DNA from: Anaerolineales bacterium
GTDB lineage: Bacteria; Chloroflexota; Anaerolineae; 4572-78; J111
DNA: 64,000 nucleotides
NCBI GenBank assembly: GCA_020634855.1
Contig: JACKAU010000003.1
Location: 310,001-374,000, forward strand
Direction: 5' to 3'
How positions within the stretch are numbered: position 1 is the stretch's first letter; the number at the start of each line of letters is the position of its first letter. The notes under the pieces were generated by a model. It was not told where the DNA came from, did not search any database, and worked only from the letters and a program-made list of their open reading frames with translations. Shown in pieces: positions 1 to 8,830 of the stretch. The position numbers and the translations under genes were made by a program.

Positions 1-7
1 CAGCCAT
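1..7 (-). CDS. Start codon of a gene leaving the window (partial)
   Basis: On the minus strand the first seven bases read ATGGCTG, preceded by AAAGGAG with a six-base spacer. A clear ribosome binding site at this distance suggests a real start (Met-Ala...), with the rest of the gene beyond the left edge. Nothing can be said about the product. Confidence 0.5.
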
Positions 8-221
8 AATTTACTCCTTTGTGTAAATAATTCATTGGACTGTTAAGTAGATATTAATTTATGTTATAAAAAATGGGAGGGAGGAAACGGTTGTGCTACG
101 CACTGGCAGTAATTATACACACGTCTGTCGGTCTTGTCTATTAAAAATCGACACAGAGCCATTCTTGGCGCAGCAGCCCACGCCTTCGCCCCAGCTAGTG
201 TTGAAGAATGAGATCTCCCCG

Positions 222-2009
222 CTACTTCAAAATTACCGGTAAATACATTTGCGGTTCAAGAGCTAAGTTCGTGGCGGGAATCGCCAGCAGGGTAATCGAA
301 TTGGCCGGAAAGGTAGTGCTGAAGCCCGCTGCACTGACCGGCTGGTCGGCCAGCGGCACAATGGCCGTAAGATTGGCCACGCTGTAGCGATAGACCTGAG
401 CCGCACCGGAAGGGGTAAAGCCGGCCAACGCAACATTACCCGTCAACGCGCCGCCCGTTTTGTTGATGATCATCAGCGTTATAGCCTTGTCGGTGGTGCG
501 CTGAGCGGCGTAAATCGCGAGTTGGCTCTGGTCAGCGCTGGCGGCGCTAATGCTGACATCGCCAAACTGGCCGCCGCTGCCGTTGTAATTGCGATAAAGG
601 CGAAAGGCATACGCCCCCGGCAGTGTTTCAAAATGATCGTACCCCAGATCGCTGTCGGGATAATTCCACAAGGCCGCCAGATCAAGATCTTCACGCCCAA
701 AAATGCCCAGGACGTCGGCCTGGGCTAATGCGCCATTGATGTCTTCCAACCCACCCCAGTTGTATTCGGTTAGAGCCAGCTTGGTGCCGGGATAGAAAGC
801 GTCTACCCAGTCGTGCATCCGCCGTATGAGCCGCACCTGCCGCCATTCGGCCGGTTGGTCGCTGCCGCCGATCCAACTTTCGTCGGTGTAGGTGGGGTCC
901 CATAACGCCCGCGTCGAGCGCAGGCGCAGCGCTTGCTTGGCGACGCTGCCGGCGGTGGACAGATCGACGCCGTTTTGCGGGTAAAAATGGAGGTCCAGAT
1001 AATCCAGCAGGCGCATATTATGGTCTTGCTCATACTGGGCCATCTGCTGGAGATACCATTCCACCTGGTAGCGGTTGCCGTGGGTGGCGTAGTCGGGAAA
1101 GTAGGTGTAGCCGTTGAGCGCCGCCTGTTTCAGATCATAGGCCGAATACCAGTAGCCCGACCAACCAAACGAAGCGTATCCCAAAATCTGAGCGGTCGGG
1201 TCGGCGGCCTTGATCGCCGCCCCATAGTCAAACGAGCGGTTGCGTAATTCATCGTAATCCAGCGGGGCGGGGTGAACATCGCGATGGGTTTCGTGCCACA
1301 GCTCCGGTTCGTTGTCCAGCGCGTAGAACTTGACCCCACCGGCGTTGGCCGCGCCATGCGCCGCCACCAAGTGCTGCACCCAGTTCGAGGCAAATGAGGA
1401 GTTAACGACCTGGCTGGTATCCAGGGGATCGTTGCCGGCTATGGGAACGCCGGCTTGCAGCCCATTGCCGCAGTTGGGGTAGCCGCTCTCATTATCGACA
1501 TCATCCTGCGCCCCATATTTCGAGACCTGGAAGCCGCAGGAAGCCTGGCTGCCGTTTTTGGCGACATACCCAATCGTCGGCACCGTAACCAGCGAGGCGC
1601 TGCCGGTGAGTTCATTCTGGTCAACCCACGCATCAGCGGTTAGGGTAGCCCCGTTGTAAGGATCATAATGGGTGTTGTTGTGAAAGAACCAATCCGAGCC
1701 GTGGTTCATATAGTTGCTTTGCCAGTTATAGCGAGTGGTGTGGTTACCGCCCCACCGCCGCACCGGCAGATCGATTTCAGCGGCGAACGCTGGTTTGGCA
1801 AAATTGAGGCCGTAGATATACGGGCTAATCGGTTGGCGATTGGCCGCCGCATTGACCGTGAGATCAATCGCTGCCGCAACCCCCGGCCCGCCCTCAGCCG
1901 GCCCCGCCGCCGCGACAGCCGGAGCAAGCCTCATCGACCCAAAGCTGTAAGCAGCCAGAATGATGCCCATCACCGTGATCAGAATGGGAGTAAAACCTCG
2001 ACGAGTCAT
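222..2009 (-). CDS. Secreted glycoside hydrolase family 44 (endoglucanase/xyloglucanase)
   Basis: This is a secreted beta-glycanase of family GH44, whose members cut cellulose, xyloglucan or mannan internally with retention of configuration. From the chosen Met (MTRRGF, 595 aa) there is a hydrophobic export signal ending near VAAAGPA, then the GH44 hallmark RRWGGNHTTRYNW. The acid/base glutamate is expected in ALDNEPELW and the nucleophile in LALTEYNWGG; both are present. A C-terminal beta domain follows, and the protein ends in MYLPVILK, a tail shared in style with the exoprotein at 42716-45424. The frame stays open to 2087, but the extra 26 residues are translated from a low-complexity repeat and no candidate start has a good Shine-Dalgarno site, so the start is uncertain. 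Confidence 0.88.
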   Translation of the reverse strand: MTRRGFTPILITVMGIILAAYSFGSMRLAPAVAAAGPAEGGPGVAAAIDLTVNAAANRQPISPYIYGLNFAKPAFAAEIDLPVRRWGGNHTTRYNWQSNYMNHGSDWFFHNNTHYDPYNGATLTADAWVDQNELTGSASLVTVPTIGYVAKNGSQASCGFQVSKYGAQDDVDNESGYPNCGNGLQAGVPIAGNDPLDTSQVVNSSFASNWVQHLVAAHGAANAGGVKFYALDNEPELWHETHRDVHPAPLDYDELRNRSFDYGAAIKAADPTAQILGYASFGWSGYWYSAYDLKQAALNGYTYFPDYATHGNRYQVEWYLQQMAQYEQDHNMRLLDYLDLHFYPQNGVDLSTAGSVAKQALRLRSTRALWDPTYTDESWIGGSDQPAEWRQVRLIRRMHDWVDAFYPGTKLALTEYNWGGLEDINGALAQADVLGIFGREDLDLAALWNYPDSDLGYDHFETLPGAYAFRLYRNYNGSGGQFGDVSISAASADQSQLAIYAAQRTTDKAITLMIINKTGGALTGNVALAGFTPSGAAQVYRYSVANLTAIVPLADQPVSAAGFSTTFPANSITLLAIPATNLALEPQMYLPVILK

Positions 2010-2100
2010 TGCAGAATTAGAAAACAGAAAACAGAAATTAGAAAGGTATTGTTTGTTCATCAATTGACCAATATTCTTATTTCTCACTTCTAATTTTCAA
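2010..2100. repeat. Low-complexity intergenic word repeat
   Basis: The stretch upstream of the GH44 gene is made of short A/T-rich words (AGAAAACAGAAAACAGAAATTAG on one side, CTAATTTTC on the other) that can pair imperfectly. Similar word-type repeats occur near 19990, 34136 and 38241. Confidence 0.4.
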
Positions 2101-2160
2101 CTCCGGTTTATCCGGGTTGGTACTTGGCAATATATTGGCTAGAGAATTTTGAGTGGGCTA

Positions 2161-2805
2161 TTAATGGTTCTGCCCCAGACCGGCGTCGCGGGCTTTGACG
2201 ATAGCTTCGCTGCGGTCGGAAACGTTGAGCTTGCTAAAAATCGTGGAGACCAGGTTGCGCACTGTTTTGGGACTGAGCGCCAGCCGTTCAGCGATAGCGC
2301 TGTTGGTTAACCCTTGGGCCACAAGGATCAGGATGTCGCGCTCGCGGTTAGTCAAATCCGGGAAAGGATAGGCGGTTTGGGGCGGCGTTTGGGCAAAGTG
2401 GGCAGCCAGCCGTTGGGCAATCGGCGGACTGAAGATGGCCTCGCCGTTGGCCGCCGCGCGGATGGCCCGCAGCGTTTCCTCGCCCTCGGCCCCTTTCAAA
2501 ATGTAGCCTCGCGCACCGGCTCGTAGCGCGGCAAAGACCGTATCATCTTCAAACATGGTGATAACCAGAATGGCGATAGCGGGCTGGCGCTGCAAAATTT
2601 GGCGGGTGGCTTCGATGCCGTTCATATCCGGCATGTTAATGTCCATTAATATCAAATCCGGTTTCAAGCTGTCGGCCAGGCTAATCGCTTCCGATCCGCT
2701 GGCCGCTTCGCCGATAACCTCGGTGTCTGGTTCGGCGGCCAGTAGGGTTCTCAAGCCAAATCGAAAAACCGGATGGTCATCGGCAATAATAATCTGAATG
2801 GTCAT
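2161..2805 (-). CDS. NarL/LuxR-family response regulator
   Basis: Two-component response regulator of 214 aa. The receiver domain (about 1-120) has the acidic pair D9-D10 and the phospho-acceptor D55 in LILMDINMPD; the C-terminal LuxR-type helix-turn-helix (about 148-210) contains LTNREREDILILVAQGL-like sequence with TNSAIAERLALSPKTVRNL. It starts 2 nt after the stop of the histidine kinase at 2808-5114, so the two form an operon and are very likely cognate partners. The target genes cannot be read from the sequence. Confidence 0.93.
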   Translation of the reverse strand: MTIQIIIADDHPVFRFGLRTLLAAEPDTEVIGEAASGSEAISLADSLKPDLILMDINMPDMNGIEATRQILQRQPAIAILVITMFEDDTVFAALRAGARGYILKGAEGEETLRAIRAAANGEAIFSPPIAQRLAAHFAQTPPQTAYPFPDLTNRERDILILVAQGLTNSAIAERLALSPKTVRNLVSTIFSKLNVSDRSEAIVKARDAGLGQNH

Positions 2806-2807
2806 GC

Positions 2808-5114
2808 TTATTCTCCTGACAGCGGCAGTTCGATGCGTATTTCGGCCCCACCGGCGGAGAGATTGGTCAGCGCAATTCGCCCGCCCAACTCTTCGGCCCG
2901 TTCGCGCATGGAATTTAGGCCCACGCCATGATGATACTGCGCCGGAAACCCACGGCCATCATCGCGAATGGCCAGTTCCAGATGATGGTTCTGAGCGGTG
3001 ATACACACCTGGCACAACCCGGCCTGCGCGTGCCGGGCGACATTGGTTAACGCTTCCTGAGCAATGCGATACGTAGCGACCTCAACCGCGGCCGGTAGCG
3101 GCGGCAAGGGGTCTGGGGTGATCGTAAGGCTGATAGACAGTCCGTTCTGTTCAAACTGTTTGCTGCCCTCACGCAGGGCCATCACCAGGCCCAATTCATC
3201 CAGAGCCGGCGGGCGTAGATTGTACACCAACCGGCGGATATCCTGAATGGCCGTTTGCGATTGGGTTTTTAGATGGCGCAGCAATTCCCGCACCTGAGCC
3301 GGATTATCGTCCAGCAGTTTGGCGATGGCATCAATTGTCAGCATTTGGCTGGCCAACTGCGGCCCCAAGCCGTCGTGCAGATCGCGGCGTAGGCGGCGGC
3401 GCTCTTCCTCGCGGGCCGTTACCAACTGCTGCCGCGACTCCTGCAATTCGGCGGCCAGTTGCAATGTGTGGGCGGCGGCGGCCGTCTGGCGGGCGATGTT
3501 AGTCAGCAGCAGTTGGTCGGCGGCGTTGAATGTTTCGCCCGGCGCGCGAGGCGAAACCCGCAGGTGGCCGATGATTTCAGCCTGATAAATCAGCGGAAAC
3601 GTATTAATCTCAGGGCCGGCCTGACCGGTTTCGGCATACGTTTTTGACACGCCTTCATCTTGCAGTGTGATGGCCACGTACGGCAGTTTTAGGGTCTGCG
3701 CGATGGTGTTCGCCAGTCCCGGCAGCAGGTCATCCGTCTCCGGGTCTGACTCCAGACGGGCGCCCACTTGCGTCAGCACCGCCACCGGCTCATCGCGCTG
3801 ACCGTACATCAGCCGGTTTACGCCGCGTTGGAGCCACTCGCGCAGCGGGTGAAACAGTACCGCCACCACTCCGGCCGCCGCCAGCGAAATGAGCTGATGA
3901 TTCTCTACCCGAAAGATTGCACTGAGATAACCGACAACAAAGACATATAGACCAATGACACATGCCGTTAGCGCCCCGTAAACCAGGGTACGGTTGATGA
4001 TGATATCGATATCAAACAGTCGATAACGGAGGATAGCCACACCAAAACCCAGAGCCATCACCACCAGCATCAGCGGAAACCAGATGTCTTCCAGCCACGG
4101 TGGAAATGGAACGGGCAGCCAGCCTAATCCGCCTAAATTAATGGGGATAAAGCCGAGCACCATCACCACCAACCCGCCCACGGCCCAGCGCATCTGCGCC
4201 CGGCTGACAGGGTCGCGTACGGTGAAAAAAGAATGCATCAGCGCGACCAGACTGAGCAGCGCCATGACCAGCACCGATACCCAGCCGACGGTGGCTATCG
4301 GCCCGAACCCGATAATGAGCAGGGGCACCGCGCCATACAGCGCGGCAACCACCAGACGCGGGCGACGCCGCACAAACGGCTTTGGTTGGGGAAAGACCAG
4401 CGTCAGCAGCAGCAGGCTGGGGAACATCACCGTGGCGAAGATCCAGTTCGAAAAAAAAGTGGCAATGAGCAAGACACCCGGCGTCAGCATTTCCGGCAGA
4501 CCCCAATCCACCACCGCCGCACTGATGCTGTTGACCAGCAGACAATTACTAAATAACAGCAGCGCCCGCGCAGCCCAGTCGCCGGGGCGTTTAAAAAAAA
4601 CAAACCACCCCACCGCCGCCAATACTATCGAAGCCCATAAATCTGGGCTGGTCAGGATGTAGTGTAGTACGGTTGCAAGGGGCCAGGTATAAAGCGGAAC
4701 CACCAACTTAACGGGCTGTCCCTGTCGTTCAACGGTATATTGTACCGTTTGACCGGCGCGCCAGTTGGGTAACGGCTGTACCTGCCCGGTCACCGCCTGG
4801 GCGTAGCTGATGGCCTCAAAGGAGCGGTCTTCAACGCCCAAGAACTTATCGCCCGACCGTAGCGGCGATGGTTGCCCCAGCAGATTAGCTTCGTAGATAG
4901 GCCGATCTTGGTCGGCGCTGCCAATCTCACCGGTGGTAAAGCTCCAGCCATCGGTCGGTAAGGAGAGGCGGTACACTTTTTGGGCCGTTGATGTGAGGAT
5001 CAAGCCCAGCACCAGAGCCAACACTAACCCGCTTAGCCAATTAAACGACCGCGCCGCTTTCGACTTGTGCGGCGGGGGTAGCGATTCGGCTGGCGGTACC
5101 GTATTTAAGGCCAT
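2808..5114 (-). CDS. Membrane sensor histidine kinase (PDZ-like, multi-TM, GAF, HisKA_3)
   Basis: NarL-family sensor kinase of 768 aa. In order: one N-terminal membrane helix (28-46), an extracytoplasmic PDZ-like region (about 75-140, LLGQPSPLRSGDKFLGVEDR), a block of membrane helices (about 155-420), a GAF domain (about 445-555), a HisKA_3 dimerisation segment with EERRRLRRDLHDGLG (phospho-accepting H580), and a HATPase_c domain with the N-box QEALTNVARHAQ and IRDDGRGF. The PDZ-plus-helices sensor suggests detection at or outside the membrane; the signal is unknown. It precedes its regulator at 2161-2805 by 2 nt. A structured repeat at 5138-5209 lies 24 nt upstream of the start, which has a weak AAGGTG ribosome binding site. 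Confidence 0.92.
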   Translation of the reverse strand: MALNTVPPAESLPPPHKSKAARSFNWLSGLVLALVLGLILTSTAQKVYRLSLPTDGWSFTTGEIGSADQDRPIYEANLLGQPSPLRSGDKFLGVEDRSFEAISYAQAVTGQVQPLPNWRAGQTVQYTVERQGQPVKLVVPLYTWPLATVLHYILTSPDLWASIVLAAVGWFVFFKRPGDWAARALLLFSNCLLVNSISAAVVDWGLPEMLTPGVLLIATFFSNWIFATVMFPSLLLLTLVFPQPKPFVRRRPRLVVAALYGAVPLLIIGFGPIATVGWVSVLVMALLSLVALMHSFFTVRDPVSRAQMRWAVGGLVVMVLGFIPINLGGLGWLPVPFPPWLEDIWFPLMLVVMALGFGVAILRYRLFDIDIIINRTLVYGALTACVIGLYVFVVGYLSAIFRVENHQLISLAAAGVVAVLFHPLREWLQRGVNRLMYGQRDEPVAVLTQVGARLESDPETDDLLPGLANTIAQTLKLPYVAITLQDEGVSKTYAETGQAGPEINTFPLIYQAEIIGHLRVSPRAPGETFNAADQLLLTNIARQTAAAAHTLQLAAELQESRQQLVTAREEERRRLRRDLHDGLGPQLASQMLTIDAIAKLLDDNPAQVRELLRHLKTQSQTAIQDIRRLVYNLRPPALDELGLVMALREGSKQFEQNGLSISLTITPDPLPPLPAAVEVATYRIAQEALTNVARHAQAGLCQVCITAQNHHLELAIRDDGRGFPAQYHHGVGLNSMRERAEELGGRIALTNLSAGGAEIRIELPLSGE

Positions 5115-5137
5115 TACACCTTACCTATAACTTCTCT

Positions 5138-5209
5138 TAAAATACAGACCTGGCGCGTCAAAGTGAACTTTGACCGTACCGTGAATGACAAAGCAAGCTT
5201 TGTCGCTCC
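5138..5209 (-). repeat. Structured leader repeat, copy A
   Basis: Copy A of a ~70-bp element found three times in the window, each time just upstream of a minus-strand gene and in the same orientation. It holds two hairpins with perfect 8-bp stems and 2-nt loops: GACAAAGC-AA-GCTTTGTC (5187-5204) and GTCAAAGT-GA-ACTTTGAC (5157-5174), joined by ACCGTGAAT-like sequence. Other copies are at 29324-29392 and 40141-40212. Confidence 0.8.
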
Positions 5210-5258
5210 TATCACCAAAAATTATGCCACGCTCCCTCATCCAAGGCGAATATTGAAG

Positions 5259-5963
5259 TTAATCGCCTGCCACCACGGTCAACGTCTGGTGCATCCCTTC
5301 GGTAATATGCGACACCGGCGGCTGGGCGCTCATATCCGGCAGCAAGTCGAACACCGTGTATTGGCCCACCGGCAGGTCGATCTCGGTCCAAGCGCTCTGG
5401 CCGGGGGACAGCGCCTCGTAGCCGGAGCCGGTGACCGACCCATCCGGGTTCAGGAAGGGCGGCGGCCCACTGGGAACCTCTTCATTAACCCAGGCAATGA
5501 TGTCGTCAACGGTAACACCCTCGGGCAGTTTCGTAATGAGTATATGGTGAATCTGTTGTCCGGTGTTGCTGATTTGCCAGAGATGGTTGCCGGCTTTGAT
5601 CTCAGCAGGCAAGACAAAGCTACCGTCTTTCATCTCCGCCGTGACGTCAGCGGTGGGGGCGGCGGCGGTGTTACCTTCATCTTTCACCGTAATCGGCGAT
5701 GAAATGGGCGGCGCCCCTTCGACATTACCATTGAAATAAGCCAGATACTGGTCGGGGGTCAGGTTATAGATCGACCGATCACCGCCGCCCAGCGATGATA
5801 CCATCCGGTAGAACTCGGCGTAACTATCGGGGCTGTCGCCGGCAACCAGCGCCTTTATATCCTCATAGGTGACACTCTCATTCAGTTTAACCAGGACTAC
5901 ACCGCCTTCTTGATATTGAGTACTGGCGTTGGTGTATTTCACCGCGACAATCCCCGCCGGCAT
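5259..5963 (-). CDS. Cupredoxin-like exported protein, N-terminus incomplete
   Basis: 234 aa from the first ATG. The C-terminal half (about 95-234) looks like a cupredoxin-type beta sandwich, with QQIHHILITKLPEG and a closing SHITEGMHQTLTVV strand. The N-terminal half starts abruptly within a similar fold (PAGIVAVKYTNAS) and has no signal peptide. The frame is open upstream to a TAG at 6027-6029, adding IPEVSIEITDDG-like residues, but contains no ATG, GTG or TTG. It is in the same frame as the membrane ORF at 6033-6407, from which it is separated by TAA-TCA-TAG. Either the ATG at 5963 is used, an unusual start is used, or the gene has lost its original 5' end. Confidence 0.6.
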   Translation of the reverse strand: MPAGIVAVKYTNASTQYQEGGVVLVKLNESVTYEDIKALVAGDSPDSYAEFYRMVSSLGGGDRSIYNLTPDQYLAYFNGNVEGAPPISSPITVKDEGNTAAAPTADVTAEMKDGSFVLPAEIKAGNHLWQISNTGQQIHHILITKLPEGVTVDDIIAWVNEEVPSGPPPFLNPDGSVTGSGYEALSPGQSAWTEIDLPVGQYTVFDLLPDMSAQPPVSHITEGMHQTLTVVAGD

Positions 5964-6032
5964 CTGCGCCGGAGCGGCAATCCCGTCGTCGGTTATCTCG
6001 ATGGAAACCTCCGGTATTTGAGCCGGCTATGA

Positions 6033-6407
6033 TTACGCATAACTCTGGCGTGAGGCGGGTAACAGCAGCAGCACAATGACCACCACCGATAAGACCACGC
6101 CCAGTGTTGCCAACACCATCAACGTTGTCGTCGGGGCAAAAAAGATACCCGGCGCAGCGCCCAACCCATCGATGAAACGCAGGACGATGATCGAAATCAC
6201 CCCCCAACGCCGGCCTTGCCAGGCCCCCCAGGCTGCGGCCAGCCCCAATATCCCAATAACCAGACTGAGGACAACGATAAACATAGGCGGCCCTTCCGAT
6301 GCGCCTTGGCCGATGAGGTCAGGTAGGCTGACCAAAATATCCAGCACACTGAGCAACAGTTGTAGAGCGATCGCAATGGTAAAAGGTAAAGATCGTTGAG
6401 TATTCAT
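6033..6407 (-). CDS. Small four-helix membrane protein
   Basis: 124 aa with four predicted membrane helices (about 8-30, 42-62, 68-85, 93-117) and no recognisable family. The start is supported by AGGAGAG six bases upstream. Its stop is followed in the same frame by Ser-stop and then the open frame of the cupredoxin-like ORF at 5259, so the two probably belong together, in one operon or as a former fusion. The function is unknown. Confidence 0.7.
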   Translation of the reverse strand: MNTQRSLPFTIAIALQLLLSVLDILVSLPDLIGQGASEGPPMFIVVLSLVIGILGLAAAWGAWQGRRWGVISIIVLRFIDGLGAAPGIFFAPTTTLMVLATLGVVLSVVVIVLLLLPASRQSYA

Positions 6408-6504
6408 AGTTCTCTCCTGTGTTTGTGGAATTAAGGTTGACTATGCAACCATTCTAACGTCCCGCAATCCCGTTGTCATGAGGCTGATGTCATAAAAATT
6501 AGGG

Positions 6505-6571
6505 ACATTTTGTCCCCAAAAAAAACCAGGACATTGCCAAGTTGCGCGATGTCCCCAAAAGTGACTGTCAC
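6505..6571. repeat. Palindromic intergenic motifs upstream of the membrane ORF
   Basis: The intergenic stretch has the palindrome GGGACATTTTGTCCC, then AGGACAT and ATGTCCCC half-sites about 20 nt apart, then AAGTGACTGTCAC (6559-6571), which matches the arms of an inverted repeat at 40462-40544. These could be operator sites or mobile repeat debris. Confidence 0.4.
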
Positions 6572-6649
6572 GTTTTGATGCCGTCAAGTCCTAATATATC
6601 ATAAGAAATCACGCCAAAATAATAACATAGGAATAACAGCGAGGTAATA

Positions 6650-7210
6650 ATGAAAGCATCGGTTTATATTGCCACCAGTCTAGATGGCTTCATCGCCAGG
6701 CCCGACGGCGCGCTCGATTGGCTGCCTGGGGCGGAGGGCGACAACGCCGGGATCGAAACCCCCGAGGGCGAGGATTACGGCTACCAGGAATTTATGGACT
6801 CGGTCGATGGCCTGGTGATGGGCCGAAATACGTTTGAGGTGGTGTTGGGCTTTGACGGCGACTGGCCTTACGGACAAAAACGGGTGTTTGTCCTGAGCCG
6901 CCGCCCGGTAGATATTCCGGATAGCATCGCCGGCTCGGTGGAGTGGCTGACCGGCTCACCCCGCGAGGTGATCGATCAGTTGACAGAACGGGGACTGACC
7001 CATCTGTATGTGGACGGCGGCCTAACCATTCAAGGCTTTCTGGCCGAGGGGCTGATTCAGCAGTTGATTATCACCCACATCCCGGTCTTGATCGGCCAGG
7101 GCATCCCGCTGTTCGGCCCCGTGCCTCACGATATCAAGCTGCGTCACATCGAAACCCTGTCGTTTGCCAACGGGTTGGTACAAAGCCGGTATGAGGTGGT
7201 TGAGGAGTAG
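6650..7210 (+). CDS. Dihydrofolate reductase family protein (RibD C-terminal domain type)
   Basis: 186 aa, a stand-alone RibD-C/DHFR-like fold (YyaP/YwjB type). The N-terminal strand KASVYIATSLDGFIA, the segment GLVMGRNTFEVV and the C-terminal LTHLYVDGGLTIQGFL with PVLIGQGIPLFG are typical. Such proteins are predicted NAD(P)H-dependent reductases, but the substrate is not known for most members; this is not the canonical folate enzyme. GAGG lies seven bases before the ATG. Confidence 0.87.
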   Translation: MKASVYIATSLDGFIARPDGALDWLPGAEGDNAGIETPEGEDYGYQEFMDSVDGLVMGRNTFEVVLGFDGDWPYGQKRVFVLSRRPVDIPDSIAGSVEWLTGSPREVIDQLTERGLTHLYVDGGLTIQGFLAEGLIQQLIITHIPVLIGQGIPLFGPVPHDIKLRHIETLSFANGLVQSRYEVVEE

Positions 7211-7325
7211 CATCTCAATAATCTGAGGTAACGTTAGAAGCCCACTTTGATCCGTTGGAGCGACAAAATTTACTTTTTTTGATATAATAGCTGTCAATGA
7301 CTCTGTGACCATAAAGGTGATGCAT

Positions 7326-7580
7326 ATGAACGCCGTAACTATAACGGAAGCTAAAGCAAATTTGGAGCAGATCATCGAGCAAGTCATTGCTGATGTGGAA
7401 CCCACAATTATTAGTACGGATACCGGTCAGCAGATTGTGCTCTTGCCCCTCGATGAATTCAACGCTTGGAAAGAGACCCTCTATTTACTATCCAATCCTT
7501 TTAATGCCGAACACCTGCGTCAGTCTATTATTGAAGCAAAATCCGGCAAGACCGTAGAACAAGAACTCCTTGAGGTATGA
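7326..7580 (+). CDS. yefM: YefM/Phd-family antitoxin
   Basis: 84-aa antitoxin of the Phd/YefM type. The N-terminal region MNAVTITEAKANLEQIIEQV forms the DNA-binding and dimer fold that represses the operon; the C-terminal tail (about 55-84) would wrap the toxin. ATGs at 7305 and 7320 are also possible, but AAAGGTGA is best spaced for 7326. The stop overlaps the toxin start (ATGA), the usual arrangement for translational coupling and autoregulation. Confidence 0.88.
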   Translation: MNAVTITEAKANLEQIIEQVIADVEPTIISTDTGQQIVLLPLDEFNAWKETLYLLSNPFNAEHLRQSIIEAKSGKTVEQELLEV

Positions 7581-7837
7581 AGTTAGTTTTTACCGAGACA
7601 GCCTGGAATGACTATCTATGGTTCCAGGAGAATGACCGCCGGCTCTTAAAACGCATCAATACCCTTATCAAGGCGACGCTACGAACACCCTCTGAAGGCA
7701 TCGGCAAACCGGAACGTTTGAAGGCAAATCTATCCGGATATTGGTCAAGACGGATAAATGAAGAACATCGGTTAGTTTATGAAGTCACGGAATCAGAACT
7801 TGTGATAATAGCTTGTCGGTTTCATTATCAGAAGTAG
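7577..7837 (+). CDS. yoeB: YoeB-family ribosome-dependent mRNA interferase toxin
   Basis: 86 aa, matching the Txe/YoeB family along its whole length. The residues known to be catalytic in E. coli YoeB (E46, R65, H83, with Y84) fall at the same positions here: KPERLK, NEEHRLVY and CRFHYQK. YoeB cleaves mRNA in the ribosomal A site when not bound by YefM. It overlaps the antitoxin by 4 nt, so the module appears intact. A degenerate tandem repeat follows directly downstream. Confidence 0.92.
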   Translation: MKLVFTETAWNDYLWFQENDRRLLKRINTLIKATLRTPSEGIGKPERLKANLSGYWSRRINEEHRLVYEVTESELVIIACRFHYQK

Positions 7838-7855
7838 GGAAAAATGGCCGCCGCC

Positions 7856-8097
7856 GATATATTCTGCATCAACCGATCAACGTCTTGGAAAGCCATCGAA
7901 ATATTCTGCGGCGGTCGATTCTGCTGGAATCAAGAGGCGAAATATTCGGCGACGGTCGAAAACGCTGGAATTGACTGCCGAAATATTCGGCATCGACCGA
8001 TCAACGTCTTGAAATGTCGCTGAAATATGCTGCATCGACCGATCAGCGTCCTAAATGGCCGATTCCAAACTCGGCGCCGACCGAGCCGCATCCTCAT
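7856..8097. repeat. Degenerate ~41-bp tandem repeat, about six units
   Basis: Units begin near 7856, 7898, 7939, 7980, 8022 and 8061 (spacings 42, 41, 41, 42, 39). Each opens with a variant of GAAATATTCGGC and most contain CGACCGATCAACGTC. No ORF runs through the array, and the rest of the 308-bp gap (7838-8145) contains nothing else I can recognise. The units touch with no unique spacers, so this is not a CRISPR array. Confidence 0.7.
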
Positions 8098-8145
8098 GAA
8101 TTGTGGACCAATGAGGAAGTTATTTAATCCGCGACTCTGAGTGGC

Positions 8146-8679
8146 CTATCCTTCAGAACTGGACTGGTCCATTGCCTCGAACGCAGCCTGGTGAATATTG
8201 AAGGCTCGTTGTCCGAAACAGACCAGCACCACCTGCTCGATGGCGCTGCCGGCGGCCAGGTGGCGTTGTATTTCCGCGAGCGCGATCCGGGCAGCGCGTT
8301 CCATCGGGAAGCCGTAGATGCCGGTGCTGATCGAGGGAATGGCGATGGATTTCAGGCCGCGCGCCTCGGCGAGATTGAGGCTGTTACGGTAACAGTTAGC
8401 CAGGAGTTTGTCCTCGCCGTTGTCGCCGCCGCGCCAGACCGGGCCAACGGTGTGGATGACGAATTTGGCCGGCAAGTTGTAACCGCCGGTGATTTTGGCC
8501 TCGCCGGTGGGGCAGCCGTTGAGGGTGCGGCACTCCGCCAGCAGCTTTGGGCCTGCCGCTCGGTGAATCGCCCCATCGACGCCGCCTCCACCTAACAGCG
8601 AGTTGTTGGCGGCGTTGACAATGGCATCGACCTTTTGGCGAGTGATGTCGCCTTCGACGATTTCGATGTGACCGGTCAT
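8146..8679 (-). CDS. Macrodomain protein (O-acetyl-ADP-ribose deacetylase type)
   Basis: 177-aa single macrodomain of the YmdB/MacroD type: VEGDITRQKVDAIVNAANN, the loop LLGGGGVDGAIHRAAG and the C-terminal IPSISTGIYGFP. Such enzymes bind ADP-ribose and remove acetyl or ADP-ribosyl groups. The start at 8679 is supported by AAGGAG seven bases upstream. A longer reading from 8781 is open only because it translates the hairpin repeat at 8703-8765. No ADP-ribosyltransferase partner is in the window. Confidence 0.92.
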   Translation of the reverse strand: MTGHIEIVEGDITRQKVDAIVNAANNSLLGGGGVDGAIHRAAGPKLLAECRTLNGCPTGEAKITGGYNLPAKFVIHTVGPVWRGGDNGEDKLLANCYRNSLNLAEARGLKSIAIPSISTGIYGFPMERAARIALAEIQRHLAAGSAIEQVVLVCFGQRAFNIHQAAFEAMDQSSSEG

Positions 8680-8702
8680 TGTAAGTTCTCCTTTGAAAAT
8701 AA

Positions 8703-8765
8703 CCCTCACCCCCAACCCCTCTCCCAAATTGGGAGAGGGGAGTCGTACGAGCGACAGGGTGAGGG
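8703..8765. repeat. CCCTCACC...GGTGAGGG hairpin repeat
   Basis: A nested inverted repeat: outer arms CCCTCACC and GGTGAGGG, inner arms CCCCTCTCCCAA and TTGGGAGAGGGG. This type of GC-rich hairpin is widespread in unrelated bacterial genomes. Here it sits in the 5' region of the macrodomain gene. Confidence 0.75.
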
Positions 8766-8830
8766 CGAAATACATTTTCATTGTCGGTGTCCTCGCAATC
8801 GAGATTGTCGGACTCCTGCGTAACTACAGA

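Noticed and set aside
7256..7267. Fourth copy of the structured leader repeat before yefM
   Set aside because: Only GGAGCGACAAAA matches; the hairpin partner sequence is absent.
7856..8097. CRISPR array
   Set aside because: Units touch each other, are degenerate and have no unique spacers; no cas genes in the window.
8680..8781. 34-residue N-terminal extension of the macrodomain protein
   Set aside because: It is translated from the intergenic hairpin repeat, and a good ribosome binding site supports the start at 8679.
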